Positions 45,650-60,232 are shown, numbered from the stretch's first letter. The stretch is DNA of 64,000 bases from Amoebidium appalachense (GCA_963693365.1 CAVNZM010000004.1:8804001-8868000); one strand, 5' to 3'. Notes: generated by a model from the letters alone, not told the origin. Program-made: numbers and translations.

Positions 45650-47461
45650 TTAATACTCATCATCCTCATAGTAGCGGGGTCTATCGCGGCTCAGCTCCGC
45701 GTTTCCCCGCCCAAGGGCTTTACCACGCTTAAACCCTTGGTGACGGGCCTTAAACCCCCTCTTCCGCTGAGGCTCCTCCCAAGACGGGACCCGGTAGTGA
45801 GGCCTCCGTCCGGCCTGATTATTCACATACTCCATATACTCCTTAGCTTCCACCCCACCCACCCTATCCTTATAATAACCACCATACTTGCGTTCCTTAT
45901 AATCAGCACCATACATACCCTTTGCTTTAGTCCCACCGCGGTTATCATTCGCAACCTGCCCCCCCCGCCGCTGCGCCGGCCGCGGCAGCCCCGCCTGCCC
46001 CAATACCACCAGCCTGCCCCTCCCCCCGCAGCTACACCGGTGCCTCCACTCCCCCCACGGTTAGCAAGCGGAATACTCCCATCCGTGGGTTTATCCGGGG
46101 TACCCGCGTCCGTGCCGGTGCCGGATCCTGGATTAGGGTCGCCACCGTCGCCGCCGCCAGCCGAGGTGGGGGGTTTGCGTGGAGGATTGGTGGGTTTGGT
46201 AGAGGCCCCCTGGTTTGCGCCGTTGTTTTCACTTGTGCCCGTGTCCCCTTTTCCGTCATCCGCACTCTGTCCGTCGCCCGGCTTTGACCCTGGCTTTGTT
46301 CTTCCCGGCTTGCCGTTTCCTCCGTCGGACTCTGAAGGTTGACTTTCCCCATCTGCAGGTTGGTTTTCGGCGGAATCAGTTCCAGCCCCCTCCTGGGGTG
46401 TTGGCACTGCCTCAGACGGTTTTGCGTCATCCTGAGGCCCACTAGATGGCGTGGCTACGGGGGAATTCGAGCCGTTTGGCTGCACGTTAGTCTCGTCTTT
46501 GTCGCCTGGAACATAGAGGGTCGGGGTGGCAGTGGGCCGCCATATAGGCTTTGTTGGAGTCGATCGTGGCGGGACAACAGTATCGGGGTTCACCGGAGCT
46601 TCCGAAGGCCTTTCGTTGTCTCTAATTCTCTCATCTTCCCCGCGCTCACCGGCACTCGGCGTGGGTGTGGCGGGTTGAACGCTCGCACCGTTTTGAGCTG
46701 CGCCATTAGATCTGTCTGTCTCATCTTTGTCGCCGGGAACGCGGTTCGAAGGGGTTGGTTTTGGCTCATCGGGCACACTTGGGCTCGCTTCCGGGGTCGC
46801 GTGCGGAGAAACAGTGTTGTTGTCTTCCTCCGGTTTTCCGTCGCTGTTCTCTTCACGGCTATGGTCGTCATCGTTCGTGACGGCGACAGGAGTAATAGGC
46901 CCCATCTGTGGCCCGGGGCCAAAGCTGCCAGGCGGAAAGGTTATATGTATAGGCGGGGCGTTGTTGTTGTTGTTATTGTTGTTGTTGCCTTCATCCACCC
47001 ACCCACCCACGTAGTTCCCCCCCCCCGCCAGTAGAGAGCCCACCTCCACTATAGCCTCCTCCACGGGAGGCAGCAGCCCCCGTTGCCAGGCCCCCCCCCA
47101 CGACCAACCCACCCAGAGCTGCCGCGCCACCCACGACCAAGCCAACAAGTTTTGCCTCGGGCTTAGAGTCGTCTTCGGTATCGTCCCAATCTCCATCATC
47201 ACGGCCGTAGTCATCCGCGTCGTCGTTGGCTTCATTGACACATGTTTCCATGCATTTCTCAAAAAAATTGCGGTTTTTGCGCGTTGGGTAGCGACGAGAC
47301 TCAACAGTGCTGCACAAATTGAAGCAGTCATCACTCGCGTCTACGTCCGTATCTTCGAGTTCGTACGCGGGCTTACGGCCATGGAAGGATGCGGGCAGGT
47401 GGGCGGCTAGAGCGTGCCCCGCCGCCAAGAGCGCACAGGTGGCCGCTATAAAGCGCGCCAT
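45650..47461 (-). CDS. Secreted or surface protein with twin CX3C motif and Pro/Thr/Ser/Asp-rich repeats; frameshifted in this assembly
   Basis: The ATG at 47461 starts MARFIAATCALLAAGHALAA, a clear signal peptide. Then come C46-x3-C50-x19-C70-x3-C74, an Asp-rich segment (about 80-98) and a Gly/Ala/Val hydrophobic stretch (104-130). In this frame it stops near 46991. A second frame continues smoothly from about 47026 (NYVGGWVDEG, poly-Asn, then a long Pro/Thr/Ser/Asp/Gly-rich region) to about 46025. A third frame gives the C-terminus (KAKGMYGADYKERKYGGYYK ... YYEDDEY) ending at 45650. The switches coincide with C-runs: 47017-47026 (10 C), then 46022-46027 and/or 45959-45966. Assembly indels in homopolymers are the simplest cause; mutation is possible. 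The intact product would be about 600 aa. VPGDKDET occurs twice in the repeat region. It suggests a cell-wall or extracellular-matrix protein, and no family is recognised. Confidence 0.7.
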
Positions 47462-48740
47462 GGTGAAAAGAGCGGAAGTAAGTGATGAATCAGCAGTGGA
47501 TAAAGGAGAAAAGAGATACCATAGCGCTCCTCAAAAACAACACACAAAACAACCGTGCGGAGCTTGCGAAGCGAGGTGGGAAACTAATAGATAGGTATGA
47601 TATGTCAAGAATTCTTGAATTTTTCTCCTACCACCACCTGTGAAAAAATTTCGACTTGCGAAAATCATGCCCGATGGAGTTAGAGCATTTTATCATCTAC
47701 AATTGCCTGTCCAATCATATTGATCTGCTGACACAAGAGGTATTGATTGGTCCATGTTTTTAATTGGCTACAAGCATATAAAAGACTTCGGCTTTGGTCA
47801 AAGTCGATTGCTGCCGTTGATTGGTCTATGGCTGTTAAGCATATCCTCGTTATCACCTAATTAGTGCTAAGATTGGATAGATCTATTCCAAAAATGTCAA
47901 AAAGTGTATAACCGTTTAGCGATTAGGTATTCATCATGTAAAACGAATCCGCTATCTTTCACATACCGCATTCCACCCAGCATGCCATCGGTCGAGGGGA
48001 ATTCAAACCCTGCTACTGTGACTCACCTCGTCGTTTTGGTGGAATGCGGGTAACACCGGGTGGAATGCGGCTTAGAAACGATAAGAGCAACGTGGCAAAT
48101 AGAATGTTGCTTCTATAACTAGACGCGACCAATCATATCGCTTATTTACACAAATCCCTGGAGCATTAACGGGTAACGTTGAGGGCCTAGTAGTTTCCCA
48201 CCACCTCCTTCGCAAGTTTGCACATGCGCCGTATGTAGTCGTTGGACATAAGTTTGGTTGTTTGCGTGAGATGCTGAGTTGGGCTCACAAGTTTTAACGA
48301 TAGATACATGTCGCTAAAACCCCCCTTTCGCCTTCAGTTTTTCCGGCAGTTAAACTGGCAGAATCACTGCAGCCCACTAGGGCTAGCAGTTTTTAACGCC
48401 CTGCTCAAAAATAAAATGCTAACCAATATAAAGAAGAACTGACTAACATTTAAATAATGGTTTACTACTTACTGAGTCCGTAATGCACTCAGGAGCTTCC
48501 ACTTCGAGTCTCTGTATTCTTCGAAGCGAACGGAATCAATCGATTGAATCGAGCTTCGAAATTCGAATCCAAGGACAAAATTTTTCCTTTTGATGCCCCG
48601 GGGCCTAGACTGCAAGTGTAGGGTGAATTAGATTGGCATCCCGCTGATAAAATGGTCACAGAGAAGCGATGAGCAACAAAGATAGCTGTGCTTCGGCTAA
48701 ACAAGCCCCTCCCCACGGCCCTCCTCCTCCCTTCGAGTTG
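47462..48740. other. Upstream region of the secreted-protein gene
   Basis: Complex sequence with the small inverted-repeat element at 47965-48071 and a TATAAAAG at about 47775 on the plus strand, which points away from the minus-strand gene. No plus-strand gene is evident after it. Confidence 0.5.
47965..48071. repeat. 107-bp element with 14-bp terminal inverted repeats
   Basis: ACCGCATTCCACCC (47965-47978) and GGGTGGAATGCGGC (48058-48071) are inverted repeats with 13 of 14 positions matching. A third copy, GGTGGAATGCGGG, sits at 48038. The interior on the minus strand contains GCAGGGTTTGAATTCC, a B-box-like T-arm motif. It may be a MITE-like or tRNA-derived element. No target-site duplication was established. 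Confidence 0.6.
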
Positions 48741-49725
<985 letters not shown>

Positions 49726-50366
49726 AGTGACCGCAAGAGTTGCGACGGTCTGAGCTGCGCGCGTGCCGGGGCCACAGTGATGATAAAGCGGATTCCTACC
49801 AAGCGCAACCCTGATTCTCAAGCAGTTCTCAGTGTGTACTGTATGTTATCCCAACTGTTATTTTATTAGAACTGTAAAGCTATTGCTTTTATTTATATAC
49901 TTTCTGCTTTCGAACCTGCAGTCAAATGTTCTTTTTATTGCAGAAAAAACGCCATCATCCTAGCTAGGCTTATCAGTAGACTGTATCTGGTAATCATGGC
50001 TTGCACCACCTTGCTAAAACGCACATTCCGATACAAACAACATTAGCCAAAAAAGGAGATTTGTCTGGGGGGATTTAATATATGGAATCCAGATCAAAAG
50101 CTTGGAATTGGCACGCGCGGTAGTTCTTTTTCAGCGTTCTTACGTCAAGCTTTTCCCGTTCAGTTACATACTGTTTTATGCGTTGCATTGGTATTTTTTT
50201 GATCGATTACTACCGTTGGGCCATGCATTCTGGTTTTTTTGTACATTATTAGCCACATACGTACATGTGTGAGAGAGAGTATATATATGTGTGTACGCAC
50301 AGACACGTACACACGTGCACACCAAGAAGCTTCGCCGTGAGCGATTTACACACTATTTATTGCCGT

Positions 50367-50441
<75 letters not shown>

Positions 50442-51054
50442 ACGCTCTCTCCCCTCTCTCACTGGACAGGGCCTCGCGATCTGTGATACGGCATCCACAC
50501 ACGCACGTACACGTACTGTTGCACACAGACGCAAAGTTTAACACATCATCAGCCGTGACACACACACCCCCACGTGTTTACTACACACAAAAACACACAC
50601 TATATACGTGACAAACCGTGACGGTGCCACTGAATGACAATGATCCCCCCTTCCCCTCCCCCCCCCCTCCCCCCCCCCCCCCCCCCCCCCCCGGTACCCG
50701 TGTAGTACTAGCCTAGTAGTTGTAATGCCCCTCCAGGGCATCTCCTCCCGCTTTCCCCCACATCGAGTCCTTCCACACGTATACACACCTTCCGGGCTAT
50801 TTGAAAAGCCTTCCCCGGGGAGGGACTCGGGGGGGAGGACGGGGAGGGGGGGGGAAAGGGGGGAAGGGGGGGGGGGGGGGGGAGGGAGGGGGGGGTCCGG
50901 AAAGGAAGGAAGGGTAGGGAGGGGAGGAAGGGAGAAAGAAGGGAGTGTGGGGGGCTAAGCCTGTTGGTGTGTGTGTGTGCACGTGTTTGCATTAGTAGTA
51001 TTGATCAATACTATAGTTCGTGTTCTCGTCATGCTTTAGCTTGATTTGGTTTCT
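49726..51054. other. Intergenic sequence without recognised genes
   Basis: 49730-50270 is complex sequence with no supported frame. It is followed by (CA)n (50369-50396), (CT)n (50398-50440), C-rich (50645-50692) and G-rich (50820-50950) tracts. Confidence 0.55.
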
Positions 51055-51361
<307 letters not shown>

Positions 51362-51526
51362 TATATATATATATATATATATATATCATATGATATATAT
51401 ATATATATATATATAATATAGTATATATATATATCATGATATATATATATGTCCCTCTCAGTCTCTCTCTCAGCCTCTCAGTCTCTCGAATCTCTTTCTC
51501 CGAGGCTCTCTCTCTCTCTCTCTCCG

Positions 51527-51580
<54 letters not shown>

Positions 51581-51890
51581 CCTCTCTCTCTCTTGATAAA
51601 CCGACCGGCGATCTGAGCCACTTTTGTGGCTCGAATGACCTAGTTGTGCGCGATCCCTATAAGTGGTAGTAAATATACAAAACTCACAAAACAAACTACA
51701 AACCGACGTTGCTGAGAACCTAACGGTCACGCAGACACCAATAACACGAAGTTTTGTCTCTAATGTCTGCTTCATACTGCGCTGCAAACTTGGGGTTGTA
51801 AGCGAAGATCTTAATTTCTGGACGAATTTTTGGTTATTATGTTCGAAATATTGCCTCCCCAGGGTGTGCTACGCCCTAAAGTGATTAGTA

Positions 51891-52240
51891 GAAAACAAAG
51901 AGAATAGTGTTGGCATGCTACCTGCAAAATTTGAAGGTTTTATGTCGTCATTTCACCGAGATCACTTAGTAGCGTTCTGTATACGAGATAGCCTTCCTCC
52001 ACCGGAAATAGAGGTTGGCAGCCGGGCGGAATCGAGTCAAACTGGGCTCTCTGGACAAGGTTTTGATTATGTCAAAATATAGCTGCTTCCAGGTGCGTGG
52101 AAACCTTCAAAAAGTAGCAGAAAGCAAAGAGTATGTTTCTAGCATGCTAGCGGCAAAATTTGAAGGCTTTATATTGTCTTTTCATCGAGTTCACTATGTA
52201 CCGTTCTCAAGGGGTTCACCCGCTTCCGGCGGAAATCTGG
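51891..52240 (+). repeat. Imperfect direct duplication, about 228-bp offset
   Basis: 51891-52012 and 52119-52240 align: AGCATGCTAGCGGCAAAATT against GGCATGCTACCTGCAAAATT, then TGAAGG.TTTAT, TC.TTTCA.CGAG.TCACT and CCG.CGGAAAT. Both copies can encode L(P/A)AKFEGF..SFHR.H, so it may be a duplicated coding repeat or exon relic. Confidence 0.7.
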
Positions 52241-52483
52241 GCTGAAATCGATCTGTCGACTGCCGAGGAATGCGAAAGAAACACGATACCCCTTGTTGGT
52301 TGGCAAGCGCTGGCGCCCTATTTTATTACACCAATCACCTTGGTCCAAAGACAAAAAAGGCAGGAAACTTTAGCAGCTAACTGGGCATACCAAGAAAGCG
52401 CGGGCGACTCTCGACCACTGCGCTACAGGGGTGGTCGTCCGGTACGAGCCACTTTAGGGGCTATTTCGACCCATTCGAGCTGA
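52160..52483 (+). CDS. Unassigned open frame, possible relic or exon
   Basis: A 107-codon frame of mixed, protein-like composition (PLPAEIWAEIDLSTAEECER, WQALAPYFITPITLVQRQKR) overlaps the second copy of the 228-bp duplication and the tRNA-like sequence at 52401-52432. No splice context, family or start evidence was found. It may be part of a retroposed sequence. Confidence 0.2.
   Translation: MKALYCLFIEFTMYRSQGVHPLPAEIWAEIDLSTAEECERNTIPLVGWQALAPYFITPITLVQRQKRQETLAANWAYQESAGDSRPLRYRGGRPVRATLGAISTHSS
52401..52432 (-). repeat. tRNA-derived SINE head (A-box half)
   Basis: The minus strand reads CCCTGTAGCGCAGTGGTCGA followed by GAGTCG, very close to the 5' acceptor/D-arm of a tRNA. No B box or 3' half is seen downstream, so this is a fragment or a diverged SINE. 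Confidence 0.4.
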
Positions 52484-52513
52484 AGTGGCTCACAGTCAGT
52501 GACAGTCGACTTA

Positions 52514-52567
<54 letters not shown>

Positions 52568-52814
52568 TCTCTCCCCTCCCCCCCCCCCCCTCCCCCCCCC
52601 TCCCCCTCCCCCTTTTCCCGTTTGCACTGGCAGCTGTGAGTGTACATTACACCTGGTCTCTTGGGTAGTCAATTAGGTCATCCATCCTTCCACAGATTAT
52701 TTTCGCTTCTGGTGATTTTTTGTTTTTGTTTGGGGGTTGCATAAATTGTCATACGCACACACACACGCACACACACACACACACATACCACCGGCGTAAC
52801 ACACACACACTGTG

Positions 52815-52938
<124 letters not shown>

Positions 52939-52958
52939 CGTGACACACACACACACAC

Positions 52959-53010
<52 letters not shown>

Positions 53011-53011
<1 letters not shown>

Positions 53012-53424
53012 TCAAACATTTCAAGATTTTGGGGGATCACAGGTTTGAGGGGGTTCGATGATCCCAAGGAAACTTCAAGCGCTGGGGGTGGTCACGGGAT
53101 GAACTGAGAGCTTGAAGGTGCGGCAGAAGTGCTTGGTCACTCGGTCGGGTTCGGAAGTAGATGAACAGTGACGCTCGGACGTGGAACTATGTATTACTTA
53201 ACTAGTACTCGTTAATGCAGCAGAAACCGATGTCAACGGGGCGTCAACTACATATTGTTTAATATGTAGTGTCATGAACCATATTTAAACAGCCTGGCCA
53301 GCGGGTGTGATCAGTTGCAGTAGTCACTGCATGCTGCATACATACTCTTCGTGCATATGGTACCATTGAAGTTGTCCGTCGTGCGTGTGTCTTTAAACCC
53401 ATCTTTACGCACTGCCGGCCATCA

Positions 53425-53462
<38 letters not shown>

Positions 53463-53641
53463 TTTACCCCGCTTCCCTCCGGGGACACAAAAGAAAAAAA
53501 CAAAAAAACAAAAAAACAAAACTACCCAGCCACACAGCCACTTACCTACCTGGCAGTGCGCCCACCTATATGTGTACAGCCTCCCTGCCCCCTACCCCCC
53601 TCCCCTCCCCTCCCTTCCCTTCCCCTCCCCCTGGACCCCCT

Positions 53642-53677
<36 letters not shown>

Positions 53678-53821
53678 GCCCCTCCCCTCTCAACGCTGCA
53701 GGAAATATTTGCAGAGGAAAGGTTAAGGTCTCAATAAATATTGGATAAAGGTTGAATTCGCAGACGGGGGAGAGGGCGGGAGGCGGGCAGGGGGTCCGCG
53801 CGTGTGTGGGTGTGTGTGTGT

Positions 53822-53857
<36 letters not shown>

Positions 53858-53991
53858 TTGCTGCGACCCCCTCCCCTCAGGCTCCCTCTCCCTCTCTTTC
53901 CCCCCCCTTCCTCCCTCCCTCCCCCCCCCTCCCCTTCGCCCCCCTTCCCCCCCGTCCCTTCCCCCCTCCCCCCCCCCCCTCGCCCCCGAGC
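53011..53991. other. Non-coding or unresolved stretch
   Basis: Contains poly-C (53427-53462, 53647-53675), poly-G (53821-53856) and C/CT-rich sequence. A 20-nt segment at 53710-53729 between CTGCAG and GTTAAG could be a micro-exon but is unsupported. Confidence 0.4.
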
Positions 53992-54119
53992 TTCTTTGTT
54001 GAACACTCTGTAATGAATAAAGACGATCACGAGTCCTTCCCCACTTGTTACAGATGCACACAACCGCCGCGGCAGAGTCTGTCACAGTTTCCGACCCTCC
54101 CCGCGTGCCGTATGTGTGG
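53992..54119 (+). CDS. Candidate exon with CxxC...CxxC pattern
   Basis: After a C-rich tract ending in AG the sequence reads VMNKDDHESFPTCYRCTQPP, then RQSLSQFPTLPACRMCG, with GT following. Two CxxC pairs 17 residues apart could bind zinc. The phase does not match the next candidate exon at 54894, so either an exon between is missing or this is chance. Confidence 0.25.
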
Positions 54120-54370
54120 TGTAGATGATTGTCGGGCCACGCGGAGAGGGGGAGGGGGGGGGGGGGGGATCGGGGAGGAGGGTGTGGTGGGGTGGGTGGG
54201 GGGGGGAGATGGGGTAGGAGCGGGGAGGAGGGAGGGGAGGAATCGGGTCTGCCATGTGAATTTGTAGGCTACAGGTCTTTTGTATGCTCAGACTCAATTT
54301 TTATACATAATAACTGTGGTCTCGTGGGAACTAAGAAAAGAAAAGTGTATGTGCACACTGTGTGTGTGTT

Positions 54371-54431
<61 letters not shown>

Positions 54432-54775
54432 GCGTGTGTGCACACGTATGTGTAATGTTTGTGTGTACACTCGCATTCATGCATACATCCGTGTACAGTG
54501 CACATGAGACCACCAGAGAGAGGGGGCCCCGCCGGAAAGACAGAACAAAAGAGAATAGAGGGGGAGAGAGGGAGGGAGGGAGGGAGAGAGAGCGTGTGTG
54601 GGGGTGTGTGTGTCTGTCTCTGGGCAGCAAAAGTGACGGAGTTTCGAGAAAGACTGACAGAGAGAGAGAAAGAGACTGGACGGTCCGACGGGGGAAGACA
54701 GAGTCTGTGCGTGCGTGCGTGTGTGCGTGTATGTGTGTCTGTCTAGATTTGTATAGGTGTTGTGGGTGGGTGTGA

Positions 54776-54824
<49 letters not shown>

Positions 54825-54843
54825 TGTGAGAGAGAGAGAGAGA

Positions 54844-54889
<46 letters not shown>

Positions 54890-54893
54890 GGAG

Positions 54894-55041
54894 CTTACCG
54901 TCTTCCGCCTACAAAAAGTAGACACAGATCGTACTGTACAAGGAGGTCTAAGCGCCGGCTGTCGCCGGCGCCTAAAACGAGTCAAAGTGGATGAGTATGG
55001 CAAAGTTTTCGGGAAACATAAGATTGATGGGGAGCCTTTAT
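54894..55041 (+). CDS. Candidate exon, basic protein segment
   Basis: Flanked by (GT)n on both sides, with GAG before and TGTGG after. It reads [20 protein letters not shown], then [20 protein letters not shown] and IDGEPL. The composition is protein-like and the region is the only complex sequence in a long GT belt. The minus strand also has a donor-like CG|GTAAGC here, so the orientation is not certain. Confidence 0.35.
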
Positions 55042-55068
55042 GTGGTTGTGTGTGCGAATGTGTGTGGT

Positions 55069-55121
<53 letters not shown>

Positions 55122-55349
55122 TTGTGCGTTGTGTTGTTGGTTGGAGTGCGGGAGCGCGAAAGAGTGTGTGTCTGAAGACAATGGGTGTGTGTGAATGTTT
55201 GTGTGTGTGTTTGTATGCGTGTGTGTGTGTGTATGTGTGTACATGTGTGTGTGGGTGTGTATTTGTGTGTGTGTGTGTGTGTGCACGTGTGGCGAATGTG
55301 TGTGTGTGTGTGCATACAATGGGTGTGTGTGAATGTTTGTGTGTGTGTT

Positions 55350-55430
<81 letters not shown>

Positions 55431-55523
55431 TTGATTAGAGTGCGTGAGCGCGAAAGAATGTGTGAGTGAATAGAACGAGTGTCTAAGTTTGTGTGGGTGT
55501 GTGTGAGTGAATGTGTGTGCGTA

Positions 55524-55558
<35 letters not shown>

Positions 55559-55560
55559 AC
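55042..55560. repeat. (GT)n belt with duplicated punctuation
   Basis: GT arrays are interspersed with near copies of ACAATGGGTGTGTGTGAATG (about 55178 and 55317) and of GAGTGCG.GAGCGCGAAAGA (about 55145 and 55437). This indicates duplication of a unit of about 140-290 bp within the array. Confidence 0.8.
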
Positions 55561-55940
55561 GTGTGTGTATGGGTGTTATAGAAAATTAAGTTATTTCAGA
55601 AAAATAAGTAATTTCGTTTTATTTCATAGAGAGAACAGGTTTGGTGTTCGGCCTCCATGTGCCGGCAATAAATAGCTCACAGAGCGGTTTGGGATGAAAA
55701 TCCGGTTTCCATTTGTGCCCCCCCAAAATTTCCAAAATTACTTTGCACATTTTTTTCCACCTGCCGTGCCTGTTTGCCTTGTCCCTCCCCTTTCCCCATC
55801 CCCCCTCCCCTCGGTTTTGTGTTTTTGACTTGGAATGTATCAACTAGACTATTTTTCTGTGTTACGTGGTACTCCTTTTATGCCTAAGCCACCTTCTTCC
55901 CCCCCCCCCCCCCCCCCCCCCCGTTCTATTTTTTATTCAG

Positions 55941-56523
<583 letters not shown>

Positions 56524-57411
56524 TATATTTACTTATGGCGTCCAATTCTCCAAGTTCATTCGTCGTACGTACTATCGAAAGTAGGCGAAATCGGCATCGG
56601 GCACGTTGTGATTTTTATCATAGCATTTATCGAAAAGTAAAAAAATGGATTTTTTACGATGTTTTATTATTTTTGCTAGACCAATAGTCATACCCGAGCG
56701 CCATGGCATGTAGCCGAGAACGGTCCTTTTTGACTCAGGGTTGCATTAGTTCATACCCTGACACCTACAGCCACACGTAGCGGCTGCTTACCTCCCTTTT
56801 TGCCCTCTAATACTTTGTTCTGAATCAATTTTAGACTTAAACTTTTTATATTTTTTGACACAAACACCTCCACACGTTAATATTCTTCTATGCTGCTTGG
56901 TTTTATGCGCGTTTCGGCTTTTGATTTCGCTATGCAAATCTCCGCGGGTTGCATAGTCAGTGATTAGTCACTGGGCCAGATTACGGGAAGGTCAAACGGT
57001 CGTTATAATATTAGTTAATAGCACACTCATAAGTCAGGATTCTAAAATTGACCCCAACTGGCACTATTTTTAGTTACGCCTTATCCCACGGTTCTAGCCG
57101 CAGCAACGCTAGTGGGGAAGTGAGCACAGCTCACTTTAACAACAGCAGCCGGGAGCGAACCGGGACACATGCACGAAAGGGAAGACCCCATGCCCAGGAC
57201 GCTGACCCGAACCGTGGCCGGTGACTCGGACTTGAACGTTGGGCCGAGATGCCCAAGCGGCGCGCCGTCGACGTCAGAGGGCCGGTGCTTTTCATGACGT
57301 CATGTCTTGCGGCCGGATGATAACAAATTTGTGGTGCTGCTTGACGTGGTCTGGGGTGATGGCTTCTAGCGGGCGGCCAAACCAGTGGAACGTCAAGGCA
57401 GAACAAAAACC
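56524..57411. other. Complex intergenic sequence
   Basis: AT-rich at first (56524-56900), then of moderate GC. No gene is recognised. The last part belongs to the SINE-like element read on the minus strand. Confidence 0.5.
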
Positions 57412-57482
57412 GGAAGTAACCAGGATCGATCCTGCGACTTTGAGCTTGACACGCAGAGATCTTACCATTGCACCAACCCGCC
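57240..57482 (-). repeat. tRNA-derived SINE
   Basis: On the minus strand from 57482: GGCGGGTTGGTGCAATGGTA followed by AGATC (A-box/D-arm-like), then CAGGATCGATCCTG (B-box, T-arm-like hairpin) about 35 nt further. That is the spacing and order of RNA polymerase III tRNA promoters. A unique-looking body continues to about 57240. The acceptor and anticodon stems do not pair well, so it is SINE-like and not a tRNA gene. Confidence 0.5.
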
Positions 57483-57526
57483 CCCCTGTGTGTGTGTGTG
57501 TGTGTGTGTACAATTACACGGCGTAC

Positions 57527-57579
<53 letters not shown>

Positions 57580-57622
57580 GTGTGTGTCTGTGTGTGTGTG
57601 CGTGTGCGTGTGTGTGTGTGTC

Positions 57623-57656
<34 letters not shown>

Positions 57657-57927
57657 ACTGTGTGCGTATGTGTGCGTGAGCGTGCTTTCATGCACATAAT
57701 GTGTTTGTGTGTGTCTGTGTGCGCACGTGTGCATGTGTGTGTATGTGTATTTGCGGGCGCGCACGCCTGTGAACGATGTGTGTACAGTTTTGGGTGGGGG
57801 GAAGGCACCGGGGGGGGAGAGGGGGGGGGGGGGGGGGAAGGGAAGGGGGATGGGAGGAAGAAGGGATAGGCCACTCTCATTGGCTTACACGTAGTATGGT
57901 CTGTGTACACTGTCAGTGTGTGTGTAC

Positions 57928-58968
<1,041 letters not shown>

Positions 58969-59100
58969 ACACGAGAGGGTTTTATTGAACCAAAGTGCAC
59001 GCGAGAGAGTACATATGAACTAATTGCACACGAGAGGGTATGAATCAAAGCCTTCACACGAGAGAGTCGGAACCAAAGTGGATACGAGAGTCGGGTAGGA
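58969..59100. repeat. Imperfect tandem repeat with CACGAGAG core, about 25-34 bp
   Basis: CACGAGAGGGTTTTATTGAA, GCACGCGAGAGAGTACATAT, GCACACGAGAGGGTATGAAT, CACACGAGAGAGTCGGAACC and ATACGAGAGTCGG follow one another. The phrase GAACCAAAGTG is repeated at 58987 and 59071. Confidence 0.75.
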
Positions 59101-60224
59101 TAAAGTTCCAGGGAGGGCGTCGGGAGAATGTGCGTACACGGGCTCAAGCAGAGGCTCAAGCTGGTTGAGAGGATGAGGTCGCCAATGGGATAAAATTGTT
59201 TGCGCAGAGTCCCAACTCTCACACACGCCATACCCATGATGCCTAATCAGTATGATACGGATTGCACTATGGCGTATGCAGTGGCGCACACACGTCAGCA
59301 TCTATATCCGTGTAATACGGGCACGTGTCACTGTGTTCCCAGCAGCTGTTGCCAGCTGCATGCAGGGAGAAAATAGAGCTAAGCAAAACAGTATGCAGAA
59401 TCAAGAAAAGACCATTTATCTCTAAACATATTTGCTTTAAGATATTAATGTTATAGTTTATAGGTAGCATTGACTCCTTATACGTTTTGGCACATTGCAA
59501 ACCCACCCACGTGAATGAAGCGATGTGAATTTTGGATGATTTGGATCAAAACACCGAACTTTTGAACACACAGACCAACTCAGACGATTGGTTAGATCGT
59601 TTTGGCGCGCGGTTTACCTAGTGGCTTCTTTACAATCTTAATACCTATTGGTTTTCAGCGCACCACTTGATTGCATTGCGATTGGTGGGAACGCATGCCC
59701 CTTGAACCACATACTCCTCTACTCCTCCCAGGACCGGTTTCGCCCCGTCATCATGACGGCTTTATTTTATGACCTGGAAAGCCATAAACTCATCAATACA
59801 TTAACATTATGTCCGTTATTGTTCACGAATGTTATATTTTGTAGTTGCTGTACATATTCAAAGATGGCTCGACCAAGAAGCTAATGTCACTTCAAGTAGT
59901 AAACATATCTATTCGAATAGAATAGATCCTCCTGGAATTCCAAAAAAAAAAAAGCCACGCAGTCGCCTAAGTTGAGACTTAGGCATTTACAGACCGCTTT
60001 CTTTCGAAGAGAACGCAAAAAAAGAGCATATTTACAATCTGCCCTATTTTTTCCCCCCGTTTTCATCCGACTCCTGCCATTCGCCGGACCACGTGCACAT
60101 GTTAAATTAATAGTGCATGCGATTAAGTTATGGAGGGATGTCGGGCGGACGCGTATTATTGGCGGGCATCTTAGACGCGGGCTTTCGACCTGTCCGATCA
60201 CAAGACGTTCAGGATGTGTGGGGC
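59101..60224. other. Upstream region of the solute-binding-protein gene
   Basis: Complex sequence without a recognisable gene. It should contain promoter elements of the gene at 60569. Confidence 0.5.
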
Positions 60225-60232
60225 TATAAAAA
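60225..60232 (+). promoter_or_regulatory. TATA-box-like element
   Basis: TATAAAAA lies in a GC-moderate context (GGCTATAAAAAGGCTCCC) about 340 bp upstream of the ATG at 60569. If used, transcription would start near 60255-60260, leaving a 5' leader of about 310 nt that includes a poly-C run (60397-60432). Confidence 0.4.

Noticed and set aside
47307-47594. Plus-strand frames opposite the secreted-protein gene (also 45587-46342 and 46339-47034)
   Set aside because: They are antisense shadows of the minus-strand gene, which has a signal peptide and coherent composition.
57412-57482. Functional tRNA gene on the minus strand
   Set aside because: A- and B-box order is right, but the acceptor and anticodon stems do not pair; a SINE head explains it better.
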